Below are positions 19,261 through 28,485 of a stretch of DNA of 64,000 nt, piece by piece (positions within the stretch are counted from its first letter, which is position 1; each line of letters opens with the position of its first letter). Origin of the DNA: Brachybacterium tyrofermentans (GTDB lineage Bacteria > Actinomycetota > Actinomycetes > Actinomycetales > Dermabacteraceae); assembly GCF_014897585.1 (NCBI RefSeq), contig NZ_JABUXW010000019.1, positions 1 to 64,000 on the forward strand, in the 5' to 3' direction. Under the pieces are notes generated by a model, which saw nothing but the letters and a program-made list of their open reading frames with translations, had not been told where the DNA came from and searched no databases. A program made the position numbers and the translations under genes.

Positions 19261-20205
19261 TCAGCGCCCGAAACGCGCGAGGATCGCGTCGGTGAGCCCC
19301 GGCCAGATCCGCACGTGGGTCTGACCGAAGCGCTCCGCCCCGAGGAATGAGGCGGTCAGCCCTGCCGTCGGATCCACCCAGAGGAAGGAGCCGGACTGAC
19401 CGAAGTGCCCGAACGTCTCCGGGCTCGAGGCGGATCCCGTCCAGTGCGGGGACTTGCCGTCGCGGATCTCGACGCCCAGGCCCCAGTCGTTGGGCTTCTG
19501 CCGGCCGTAACCGGGGAGGATGCCGGCGAGGCCGGGGAACTGCACGGACGTCGCCTCGCGCCACAGATCTGGCGAGATCAAGGTGGGCTCGAGCAGCTCG
19601 CGGCCGAGTGCCAGGAGGTCGCGGATGCTCCCGCGGTATCCGGCGGCCGGCGACCCGGTGAGCTCGACGTCGCGCAGCCCGAGGCCCTGGACCACGGTCT
19701 GCTCCAACCAGTCGTCGAGGTCATGGCCGGTGGCCTCCTCGAGATGGGCGGCGAGCACCTCGAACCCGGTGTTGGAGTAGATGCGCCGGGCACCCACAGC
19801 GCCGACGACGTCCTCGCCGTCGAAGGCGTAGCCGGCGGTGTGGGCGAGCAGGTGACGCACCGTGGCGCCCTCGGGGCCGGCCGGGTCCTCGAGATCGACG
19901 AGGCCCCGGTCCACGGCGATCAGGGCGCCGAGCGCCGTGAGGGGCTTGGAGAGGCTGGCGAGCTCCCAGACCCGCTCGGGGTCGCCCTGGGTGTGCACCG
20001 TGCGCTGCGCGTCGGACACCCCGAGCGCGTGCTCGAAGTCGGCATCGACAGGGATCGCGGGGTCGGCAGGGATCTCGGGCTGGGTCTCGGGCTCCACGCC
20101 GTCAAATATGGCATATCCCCGATCGGTGCCCGCTCCGACCCCGGCATCAGGCTGTCCGGTTCGTCCGGTACGTCCCGGCGACCAGCGGAAATACAACCTA
20201 CGCAC
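19261..20205 (-). CDS. beta-lactamase-fold serine hydrolase
   Basis: This protein of about 314 residues belongs to the beta-lactamase/penicillin-binding family (class C, esterase-like). The active serine is in SLSK (SxxK motif, after VWELA), the tyrosine motif is YSN (RRIYSNTGFEVLA), and HFGQSG near the C-terminus replaces the KTG triad. No signal peptide is visible, suggesting a cytoplasmic esterase or peptidase in place of a secreted beta-lactamase. The GTG start is weakly supported; an internal GTG at about 20094 would remove a poorly conserved leader that overlaps promoter-like sequence. Confidence 0.8.
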   Translation of the reverse strand: MRRLYFRWSPGRTGRTGQPDAGVGAGTDRGYAIFDGVEPETQPEIPADPAIPVDADFEHALGVSDAQRTVHTQGDPERVWELASLSKPLTALGALIAVDRGLVDLEDPAGPEGATVRHLLAHTAGYAFDGEDVVGAVGARRIYSNTGFEVLAAHLEEATGHDLDDWLEQTVVQGLGLRDVELTGSPAAGYRGSIRDLLALGRELLEPTLISPDLWREATSVQFPGLAGILPGYGRQKPNDWGLGVEIRDGKSPHWTGSASSPETFGHFGQSGSFLWVDPTAGLTASFLGAERFGQTHVRIWPGLTDAILARFGR

Positions 20206-20343
20206 CAGTCACCCCACAACCTGCACATTTTGCCTCTTGTTTACTCAATCGCACCCAAGGCATGATGCACGTGGCGTCACGTCGTCGTGACGTCGGGGAA
20301 GGGCCCGCCGCGACCGCTCCGGGCCGAACGACAAGGGGGAACC

Positions 20344-21096
20344 ATGTCTGCACCGACCTCAGCCCGCACCGCCGAGAGACCGACCCCGCCCGGGTCACAG
20401 CTCCTGCCGATCGCGACGCCCTCGCGCCGCACCCTGCTGCTCGGGGTGGGAACCCTGGGCACCGGACTGGCCGTCGGCATCGGCCCGGCGAGCGCCGCGC
20501 CGACGCTGCGCAAGGGCTCCCGCGGCTCCGCCGTGACGAAGCTCCAGAAGGATCTGTGGCGACTGAAGTTCTGGTGCGGCACGGCCGACGGCAGCTTCGG
20601 CCACCTGACCCAGCAGGCCGTCTACGCCCTGCAGAAGGTCGCCGGCCTCAGCCGTGACGGCGTCGTCGGACCGAACACCTATGCGGCGATCCGCAATGGA
20701 GCCCGCCCCTCGCGCAGGATCACCTCCGGCGTCGGGTTCGAGGTGAACCTGAGCCGTCAGATCATCATCGCCACCACCGGAGGGAAGCTCTCCTACATCC
20801 TCAACACCTCCACCGGCAGCGGCAAGCGCTACTACTCCGGCGGCCGCTGGAAGACGGCGACCACCCCCAAGGGCAGCTTCCGGATGTACAGCCTCTACAG
20901 CCGTGGCTGGCAGAGCGGCCCGCTGGGCTCCCTGTACCGCCCCGGCTATTACGACAGGGGCTGGGCGATCCACGGATCGAACTCGATCCCGAGCTATCCG
21001 GCCTCCCATGGCTGCTCCCGCATCTCCACCGCGGCGAGCGACATGCTGTGGACCCGCAGCTGGTTCAAGTCCGGCCGGCGCGTGGTCGTCTACTGA
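20344..21096 (+). CDS. exported L,D-transpeptidase with peptidoglycan-binding domain
   Basis: This 250-residue protein has an N-terminal signal with twin arginine (PSRRTLLLGVGTLGTGLAVG, cleavage near AAPTL) and a PG_binding_1 domain at about residues 55-115. A YkuD L,D-transpeptidase domain follows, with H210 in AIHGS and the catalytic Cys224 in SHGCSR. Such enzymes form 3-3 cross-links between meso-diaminopimelate residues or attach proteins to the wall. The start ATG is supported by AAGGGGGAACC. It is followed by a hairpin and lies upstream of the cell-wall signalling operon on the same strand. Confidence 0.9.
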   Translation: MSAPTSARTAERPTPPGSQLLPIATPSRRTLLLGVGTLGTGLAVGIGPASAAPTLRKGSRGSAVTKLQKDLWRLKFWCGTADGSFGHLTQQAVYALQKVAGLSRDGVVGPNTYAAIRNGARPSRRITSGVGFEVNLSRQIIIATTGGKLSYILNTSTGSGKRYYSGGRWKTATTPKGSFRMYSLYSRGWQSGPLGSLYRPGYYDRGWAIHGSNSIPSYPASHGCSRISTAASDMLWTRSWFKSGRRVVVY

Positions 21097-21149
21097 TCAC
21101 ACCTGCACTCCACCCAGCTCGCTCGGCACCACCGAGCACACGAGCAGCT

Positions 21150-21236
21150 GTGCCCGACAGAGCCCGACAGAGCACAGCCGCGCACGAGCCCGACAGAGCG
21201 CAGCTGAGCACGAGCGAGCACCACAGAGCACGACGC
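21150..21236. repeat. degenerate CCCGACAGAGC/GAGCACGA repeats
   Basis: In the 336-base gap between the L,D-transpeptidase and fhaA, the word CCCGACAGAGC occurs three times and GAGCACGA-like words several times. They give a compositionally distinct patch just ahead of a hairpin. No protein-like frame is present. The function is unknown and it may simply be expanded low-complexity DNA. Confidence 0.5.
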
Positions 21237-21246
21237 AGCAGCCCGC

Positions 21247-21290
21247 GGGGCGGCGCGACAGGGACCTTCGGGACCCGCCTGCGCCGCCCC
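21247..21290 (+). terminator. hairpin after the L,D-transpeptidase gene
   Basis: A 10-bp perfect stem (GGGGCGGCGC with GCGCCGCCCC) encloses a 24-base loop that can itself fold around TTCG. GTCCTTTACG follows. It probably ends the L,D-transpeptidase transcript before the fhaA operon promoter. Confidence 0.65.
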
Positions 21291-21432
21291 GTCCTTTACG
21301 AGACCTGCACGAATCCCTTGCCGTCCCCCCGCCCCGTCAGCCCGTCGAGCGCCTGACCACGCGCTACGATCGAGGAGGCATACTGCCCCGTCTTCCGTCG
21401 GGGCGCAGGGACAGCGACAGCGAAGGACCACC

Positions 21433-22164
21433 GTGGGGATCTTGGATCGGATCGAGCGCGGGCTCGACCGCGGCGTGACGAGCATGTTCTCGCCCGGTCG
21501 CGGCCAGCTGAAACCTCTCGACCTCGCGCAGGGGCTCAAGCGCGAGTGCGATGACCAGATCCAGGTGCTCGACCGCACCCGGACCCTTGCCCCGAACGTG
21601 TACACGATCTACCTGCACCCTCAGGACTTCGAGCGCTTCGGGTCCTGGCAGGACACCCTGATCGACGAGCTCCAGCGCGTGCTCATGGAGCATGCCGAGA
21701 AGCAGCGCTATATGTTCGTCGGCGGCGTGAGCGTGGATCTGGCCGAGGACGAGGAGGTCCGGGCGGGCCGCTTCGAGACGGAGTCCCGCACGGAGCGCGG
21801 CAGCGTGGCGCCCGCGACCGGCGCCGCACAGGCCGAGACCGGCGGCAGCCCGATCATCGAGATCGACGGCCAGCAGTACCTCCTGACCGGCCCGGTGACC
21901 GTGATCGGCCGCGGCGGGGACTCGGACATCATCCTCGAGGACACCGGCGTCTCCCGCCATCACCTCGAGCTGCGGGCCGATCCGACGGGCGGGCCCAGCG
22001 GCACCGGCGAGCTCGTCGCGACCGACCTCGGCTCCACCAACGGCACCTTCGTCGACGGCGAGCGCATCCGCACCCCCGTCGCCCTCCAGGACCGCTCGCT
22101 GGTCAAGATCGGTCGCACCCGGCTGACCGTGCGGCTCCCCGCCGCCGGCCAGGTCAGCTGGTGA
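21433..22164 (+). CDS. fhaA: FHA domain protein FhaA (DUF3662 plus FHA)
   Basis: This 243-residue protein starts MGILDRIERGLDRGVTSMFSPGRGQLKP and has an N-terminal DUF3662 domain (to about 115). A C-terminal forkhead-associated domain follows (about 145-235) with the phosphothreonine-binding residues in VIGRGGDSDIILED, VSRHHLE and DLGSTNGTFV. FhaA orthologues bind phosphorylated pseudokinase MviN/MurJ and link PknB signalling to peptidoglycan precursor flipping. It is the first gene of the operon. The GTG start has AAGGACC upstream. Confidence 0.92.
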   Translation: MGILDRIERGLDRGVTSMFSPGRGQLKPLDLAQGLKRECDDQIQVLDRTRTLAPNVYTIYLHPQDFERFGSWQDTLIDELQRVLMEHAEKQRYMFVGGVSVDLAEDEEVRAGRFETESRTERGSVAPATGAAQAETGGSPIIEIDGQQYLLTGPVTVIGRGGDSDIILEDTGVSRHHLELRADPTGGPSGTGELVATDLGSTNGTFVDGERIRTPVALQDRSLVKIGRTRLTVRLPAAGQVSW

Positions 22165-22171
22165 GCGCCGC

Positions 22172-22695
22172 ATGAGCGAACTGACCCTGGTCGCCCTCCG
22201 TCTGGGCTTCGTCCTGGCGCTGTGGATCTTCGTGATCGTCGTGGTCCTGGTGCTGCGCAACGATCTGTTCGGGACCACCGTGGTCACCCGCTCCAGCCGC
22301 GACCCGCGTCGTGATCAACGCCCCGCCGCCGGACCGCCGGGAGGCGCGGCCGCCCCGGCCGGCGCCGACTCGGGCTCGGCGCGCACGGACCCCGAGGTCA
22401 CCGCGACGGCGATGGTCGTCACCGCCGGGCCGCTGCGCGGCACCTCGCTGACCCTCGGCTCCACGCCCATCCTCATCGGCCGGGCCCCCGAGTGCACCCT
22501 GGTGCTGGACGACGACTACGCCTCCAACCGCCACGCCCGCGTGTTCCAGCGTGAGGGCGAGTGGATGGTGGAGGATCTGGGATCGACCAACGGCACTCTG
22601 CTGTCGGGTCGTCGCATCGACGGGGCCGTGCCCTTCCGGCCCGGCGCCCAGGTGCGGATCGGCCGCACCGAGATCGAGCTGAGACGAGGTCCGCG

Positions 22696-22699
<4 letters not shown>
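22172..22699 (+). CDS. fhaB: membrane-anchored FHA domain protein FhaB
   Basis: This 175-residue protein has one N-terminal membrane helix (LGFVLALWIFVIVVVLVLR), a short Pro/Ala-rich linker and an FHA domain with LIGRAPECTLVLDDDYASNRHARVF and DLGSTNGTLLSGRR. Orthologues (FipA in mycobacteria) are phosphorylated by the operon's kinases and help division under stress. It starts seven bases after fhaA. Its stop overlaps the pstP start (ATGA), indicating coupled translation. Confidence 0.92.
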
Positions 22700-24086
<1,387 letters not shown>

Positions 24087-24087
<1 letters not shown>

Positions 24088-25478
24088 TGGCCACGATCGT
24101 GTCCTACACCGCTCGCCCGCGCCGGCTGACCCAGGCCCTGCTGCTGGCGTTCGCGGTGGTGATCGGAGTCGGCGCCTACGCGCTGGTCGGGCTGGGCCGC
24201 TTCGACGAGGTCCCCGCCGACCTGATGCAGGTCGGCGTCGGGTCGGCCGTGCTCGCCGCGGCCCTGCAGGTCGTCGTCATGTGGCGCACCCCGTATGCGG
24301 ACCCGGTGATCCTGCCGCTGGTCGTGCTGCTGAACCTGCTGGGCATCGCCATGATCAAGAGCGTGCACGCCGCGAACGAGATCTACGGCCTGCGCACCTC
24401 CGCGAGCGCTGATCGGCAGATGCTGTGGGGCATCGTCGGCGTCGTCCTGTGCCTCGTCGTGCTGGTGCTCCTGCGCGACCACCGGCGCCTGCGTCGCTAC
24501 ACCTGGATCAGCGCCGTCGTGGGCGGCGTGCTGCTCCTGCTGCCGCTCGTGCCGGTGATCGGCGACTCCCGCAACGGCTCGCGGATCTGGATCAACATCG
24601 CCGGCAACAGCTTCCAGCCCGCCGAGCTCGCCAAGATCGCCTTCGCGATCTTCTTCGCGGGCTACCTGGTCTCCCGCCGCGACACCCTGGCCCTGGCCGG
24701 GCCCAAGGTGCTCGGCATCCACCTGCCCCGCTGGTCCGACTTCGGCCCGATCCTGGTGGCCTGGGGCTTCGCCATGGCGGTGCTGGTGTTCGAGACCGAC
24801 CTGGGCACCTCGCTGATGTTCTTCGGGCTGTTCGTGGCGATGCTGTACGTCGCCACGGACCGGCTGAGCTGGCTCGTGATCGGCGCGGTCATGTTCCTGC
24901 CGCCGGCCGTGTTCGCCGCGACCCAGATGAGCCACGTGCGCACCCGCCTGACCTGCTGGCTGGACCCGCTCTCGAGCGACAACTACAGCAGCTGCGAGCA
25001 GATCAACCAGGGACTGTTCGGGCTCGCCAACGGCGGCATCACCGGGGCGGGCCTCGGCGAGGGGCGCCCCGACGTGGTCCCCCACGCCGAATCCGACTTC
25101 ATCTTCACCTCCTTCGCCGAGGAGCTCGGCATGGTCGGCGCGTTCGCGCTGCTGCTGCTCTACCTGCTCCTCGTCCAGCGGGCCATCCGCGCCGCCGTCG
25201 GCATCTCCGACGGCTTCGGCACCCTGCTCGCCGGCGGGCTCGGCTTCACGCTCGCCCTGCAGGTGTTCGTGGTCGTCGGCGGCGTCACCCGCGTGATCCC
25301 GCTGACCGGCCTCACCCTGCCGTTCCTCGCCGCGGGAGGCAGCTCCCTGGTGTGCAACTGGATCATCGTCGGCATCCTGGTGCGGCTCTCCGATGCCGCC
25401 CGTCGGCCCGCGGCCCGCCAGGTCGAGGGCCTCGACGCCCCTGCCGCCCCGCGCCCGGCCCCGGAGGTGGTGTCATGA
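24087..25478 (+). CDS. rodA: SEDS peptidoglycan glycosyltransferase RodA/FtsW family
   Basis: This 463-residue polytopic protein (about ten to twelve membrane helices) polymerises lipid II during cell elongation. Family motifs include WINIAGNSFQPAELAKIAF, the catalytic-loop region VFETDLGTSLMFFGLF, PHAESDFIFTSFAEELGMVGA and PLTGLTLPFLAAGGSSLVCNW. It directly precedes pbpA, its transpeptidase partner, with an ATGA overlap, as in other actinobacteria. Confidence 0.93.
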
Positions 25479-26920
25479 ACAAGCCCCTCCGTCATGTCTG
25501 GCTCGTGGTGGGCGTGCTCTTCGTGCTCCTGTTCACCTCGACCACCTACTTCCAGGTCATCGCCCAGAGCCGGTTGAACGCCAACGGGCAGAACCTCCGC
25601 ACCACCTACAACGAGTACGGACGCCATCGGGGCCCGATCGTGGTGGACGGCGAGGCGATCGCGAACTCGACCGCCTCCGGGGACACCTACGGGTACCTGC
25701 GCGGCTATGACCCCGGCGCCATGTACGCCCCGGTCACCGGTTACTACTCGGTGGTCTACGGGTTCTCCGGGATCGAGCGCTCGCTGAACGACACCCTCTC
25801 CGGGGAGGCCGATGCGCTGTTCTACCACCGCATCTCGGACATCCTCTCGGGCAAGCAGGGCCGCGGCGCGACCGTGGAGCTCACGCTCGACGCGAAGGCG
25901 CAGGAAGCCGCCTGGGACGCGCTGGACGGCCGTCGAGGCTCGGTGGTCGCCCTGGATCCGGAGACCGGCGCGGTGCTGGCGATGGTCTCGGCGCCCAGCT
26001 ACGACCCGAACCAGCTGGCCTCGCACGACACGGCGGCCGTCCAGGAGGCCTGGTCGCAGCTGAACGACGATCCGGATCGGCCGATGACCAACCGCGCTAT
26101 CGGCGGCGACCTCTACCCGCCCGGCTCGGCCTTCAAGCTGGTCGTAGCCTCCGCCGCCCTCGAGTCCGGCGACTACACCGCCGACTCGGTGATCCCGGGT
26201 CCCGGCACGTACACGCTGCCGAACTCCTCGTCGGTCATGAACAACTTCTCCGCCGGCCGCACCGATCCCTGCGGGCCCGACGACGAGTCGACCCTCGCCG
26301 AGGCGCTGCGTCAGTCCTGCAACACCTCCTTCGCCCAGCTCGGGGTCGCGGTCGGCGAGGACCAGCTGGCCACGACCGCCGAGGAGTTCGGCTTCGGCCA
26401 GCGCCTGGAGATCCCGCTGTCGGTGACGCCGTCGAGCATCGGCACCGATCTGGACGATGCCCAGCTGGCCACCACGTCGATCGGCCAGTACGAGGATCGG
26501 GTGACGCCGCTGCAGATGGCGATGGTGGCGGGCACCTTCGCCAACGACGGGGTGATCATGGAGCCGCAGCTGGTGCAGGCGGTGCGCACGAGCGATCTCT
26601 CGACGGTGGCGGAGCTGAGCCCGAAGGAGCTCGGCCAGCCGCTGAGCGCCTCGAACGCCTCGCAGATGCGCCAGATGATGGTGGGCGTGGTCGAGGACGG
26701 CACCGGCACGGCGGCCGCCATCGACGGCGTCGAGGTCGGTGGCAAGACCGGCACCGCGGAGTGGGGCGAGGATCGCGCCGCGCACTCCTGGTATGTCGGG
26801 TACGGACAGGTCGACGACCAGAAGATCGCTGTCGCGGTCGTGGTCGAGGAAGGCGGATACGGGTCGCGCACCGCGGCACCGATCGCCCGGGATGTGATGG
26901 AGGCGTTGATCAATCCATGA
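25475..26920 (+). CDS. pbpA: class B penicillin-binding protein PbpA
   Basis: This 481-residue protein has one N-terminal membrane helix (VWLVVGVLFVLLFTSTTYF), a dimerisation region and a transpeptidase domain. The nucleophile is in PPGSAFKLV (SxxK), the second motif is SCN in RQSCNTSF, and the third is KTG in VGGKTGTAEW. It cross-links new glycan strands with RodA at the pole or septum. ATGA overlaps join it to rodA and pknA. Length and motifs are complete. Confidence 0.94.
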   Translation: MNKPLRHVWLVVGVLFVLLFTSTTYFQVIAQSRLNANGQNLRTTYNEYGRHRGPIVVDGEAIANSTASGDTYGYLRGYDPGAMYAPVTGYYSVVYGFSGIERSLNDTLSGEADALFYHRISDILSGKQGRGATVELTLDAKAQEAAWDALDGRRGSVVALDPETGAVLAMVSAPSYDPNQLASHDTAAVQEAWSQLNDDPDRPMTNRAIGGDLYPPGSAFKLVVASAALESGDYTADSVIPGPGTYTLPNSSSVMNNFSAGRTDPCGPDDESTLAEALRQSCNTSFAQLGVAVGEDQLATTAEEFGFGQRLEIPLSVTPSSIGTDLDDAQLATTSIGQYEDRVTPLQMAMVAGTFANDGVIMEPQLVQAVRTSDLSTVAELSPKELGQPLSASNASQMRQMMVGVVEDGTGTAAAIDGVEVGGKTGTAEWGEDRAAHSWYVGYGQVDDQKIAVAVVVEEGGYGSRTAAPIARDVMEALINP

Positions 26921-28485
26921 GGACAGAGCCAGGGCTCGTGCTCGAGGGACGCTACGAGCTGACCTCGCTCATCGCCACCGGCGGCATGGGACAGGTCTGG
27001 AAGGGCCTGGACCAGGAGCTGGACCGCGATGTGGCGATCAAGGTGCTGCGCGAGGAGTACGCCGGGGACGACGGCTTCCTCAAGCGTTTCCGCGCCGAGG
27101 CGCGACATACTGCCGCGCTCTCGCATGACGCGATCGCCGCGCTGTACGACTACGGCGAGCTCGACGGTCGCGCCTACATCGTCATGGAGCTCTGCCCGGG
27201 GCGCCCGCTGTCGGACATCATCGAGGAGAACCCCGGCGGCCTGCCGGAGAAGCGGATCGTCGCGGTGCTCATCGAGCTCGCGCGCGCCCTGGACGCCGCC
27301 CACTCCAAGGGCGTCGTGCACCGCGACGTGAAGCCGGAGAACGTGCTGGTCGACGAGCAGGCCGACTGGTCCATGAAGATCACCGACTTCGGGATCGCCC
27401 GCAGCAAGGACCAGGCGCGGCTGACGAAGACCGGCCTCGTCATGGGCACCGCCCAGTACCTCTCCCCCGAGCAGGCGATGGGCAAGCAGGCCACCTCGCT
27501 GTCCGACATCTACGCGCTGGGGATCGTGGCCTACGAGATGCTCGTGGGGCACCGTCCCTTCACGGGCTCCAGCCAGGTCGAGATCGCGATGGCACAGGTC
27601 AAGCAGCAGCCGCCCGCGCTGCCGGAGGCGATCAACGCCGATCTGCGGCACCTGGTCATGATGACCCTCGCGAAGGCCCCGGCGAACCGCCCCCGCTCCG
27701 CGGCGGCCGTCTCCCGCATCCTCGAGGCGATCCAGCGCGGCGTGGAGCCGCACTTCACCACGGGCGCGATCCCGGTGACCCGCGTCGAGGACCATGACTG
27801 GACCGGGGAGAACGCGGTGCGCCCCGGGGGCTCGACCGGGGAGCATCCACGGCGGGCTCCGGGCACCTCGCCCACGGGCACCCGCACCGCGGCGATGCCT
27901 CTGCCGCTCTCGGGCCGGCGGGGCATCCGCCACCGCTCGGGAGGGTCCGCGGGCTCCGCGATGTCGGCGGTGTCTGCTGCCTCCGCGGCATCGGGGCCCT
28001 CCGCCTCCTCGGCGAGCTCCGTGCACTCCGCGGCCTCGGCCCGATCGGCCGCCTCCCCGGCTCCGGCACCGCGCTCGCTGCGCAGCGCGCCGGCAGACCG
28101 TGCCGCCACGGGCCGCTCGGCCCCCGGCGGGACGGCCGGGGGCCCGGGGACCGGCGCTGCCGCAGGATCCGGAGCTCGAGCGGGAGCGGGAGCTGCCCAG
28201 GGGCCCGTCGGGGCGCGTCCGCTGGGCGATGTGGACACTGCGGCCTCGTCGCGGACGGTGCGCGGGACCTCGACCGGTCGCCGCATCGGGCCGTTCTCGA
28301 TGCCGGGCCTGATCCTGGTGATCGTGCTGGTCGCGGTGATCGCCGTAGCGGTCGCTGGCGGCATGGGCTGGCTGCCCGTCGGGGCGATGGGCGTTGATCA
28401 CGTCGGCTCGGAGGAGACAGCGTCAGCACGTACGATGATCGGATCGGTCGGTGTCGGCCACGGCACGAGGACGGGTGTGGAGTGA
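26917..28485 (+). CDS. pknA: Ser/Thr protein kinase PknA
   Basis: This 522-residue kinase has a complete catalytic domain (residues 10-270): glycine loop ATGGMGQVW, VAIK lysine, HRDVKPEN catalytic loop, DFG and GTAQYLSPEQ. A long Ser/Ala/Gly/Pro-rich juxtamembrane linker of about 190 residues and a membrane helix near 470-495 (LILVIVLVAVIAVAVAGG) follow. Only a short outside tail of about 30 residues remains, as usual for PknA, which lacks PASTA domains. It overlaps pbpA by four bases (ATGA) and pknB by four bases (GTGA). Confidence 0.92.
   Translation: MRTEPGLVLEGRYELTSLIATGGMGQVWKGLDQELDRDVAIKVLREEYAGDDGFLKRFRAEARHTAALSHDAIAALYDYGELDGRAYIVMELCPGRPLSDIIEENPGGLPEKRIVAVLIELARALDAAHSKGVVHRDVKPENVLVDEQADWSMKITDFGIARSKDQARLTKTGLVMGTAQYLSPEQAMGKQATSLSDIYALGIVAYEMLVGHRPFTGSSQVEIAMAQVKQQPPALPEAINADLRHLVMMTLAKAPANRPRSAAAVSRILEAIQRGVEPHFTTGAIPVTRVEDHDWTGENAVRPGGSTGEHPRRAPGTSPTGTRTAAMPLPLSGRRGIRHRSGGSAGSAMSAVSAASAASGPSASSASSVHSAASARSAASPAPAPRSLRSAPADRAATGRSAPGGTAGGPGTGAAAGSGARAGAGAAQGPVGARPLGDVDTAASSRTVRGTSTGRRIGPFSMPGLILVIVLVAVIAVAVAGGMGWLPVGAMGVDHVGSEETASARTMIGSVGVGHGTRTGVE

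Noticed and set aside
21097-21432. A small gene in the gap before fhaA
   Set aside because: Open frames here consist of repeat-coded residues with no ribosome site and no domain pattern.
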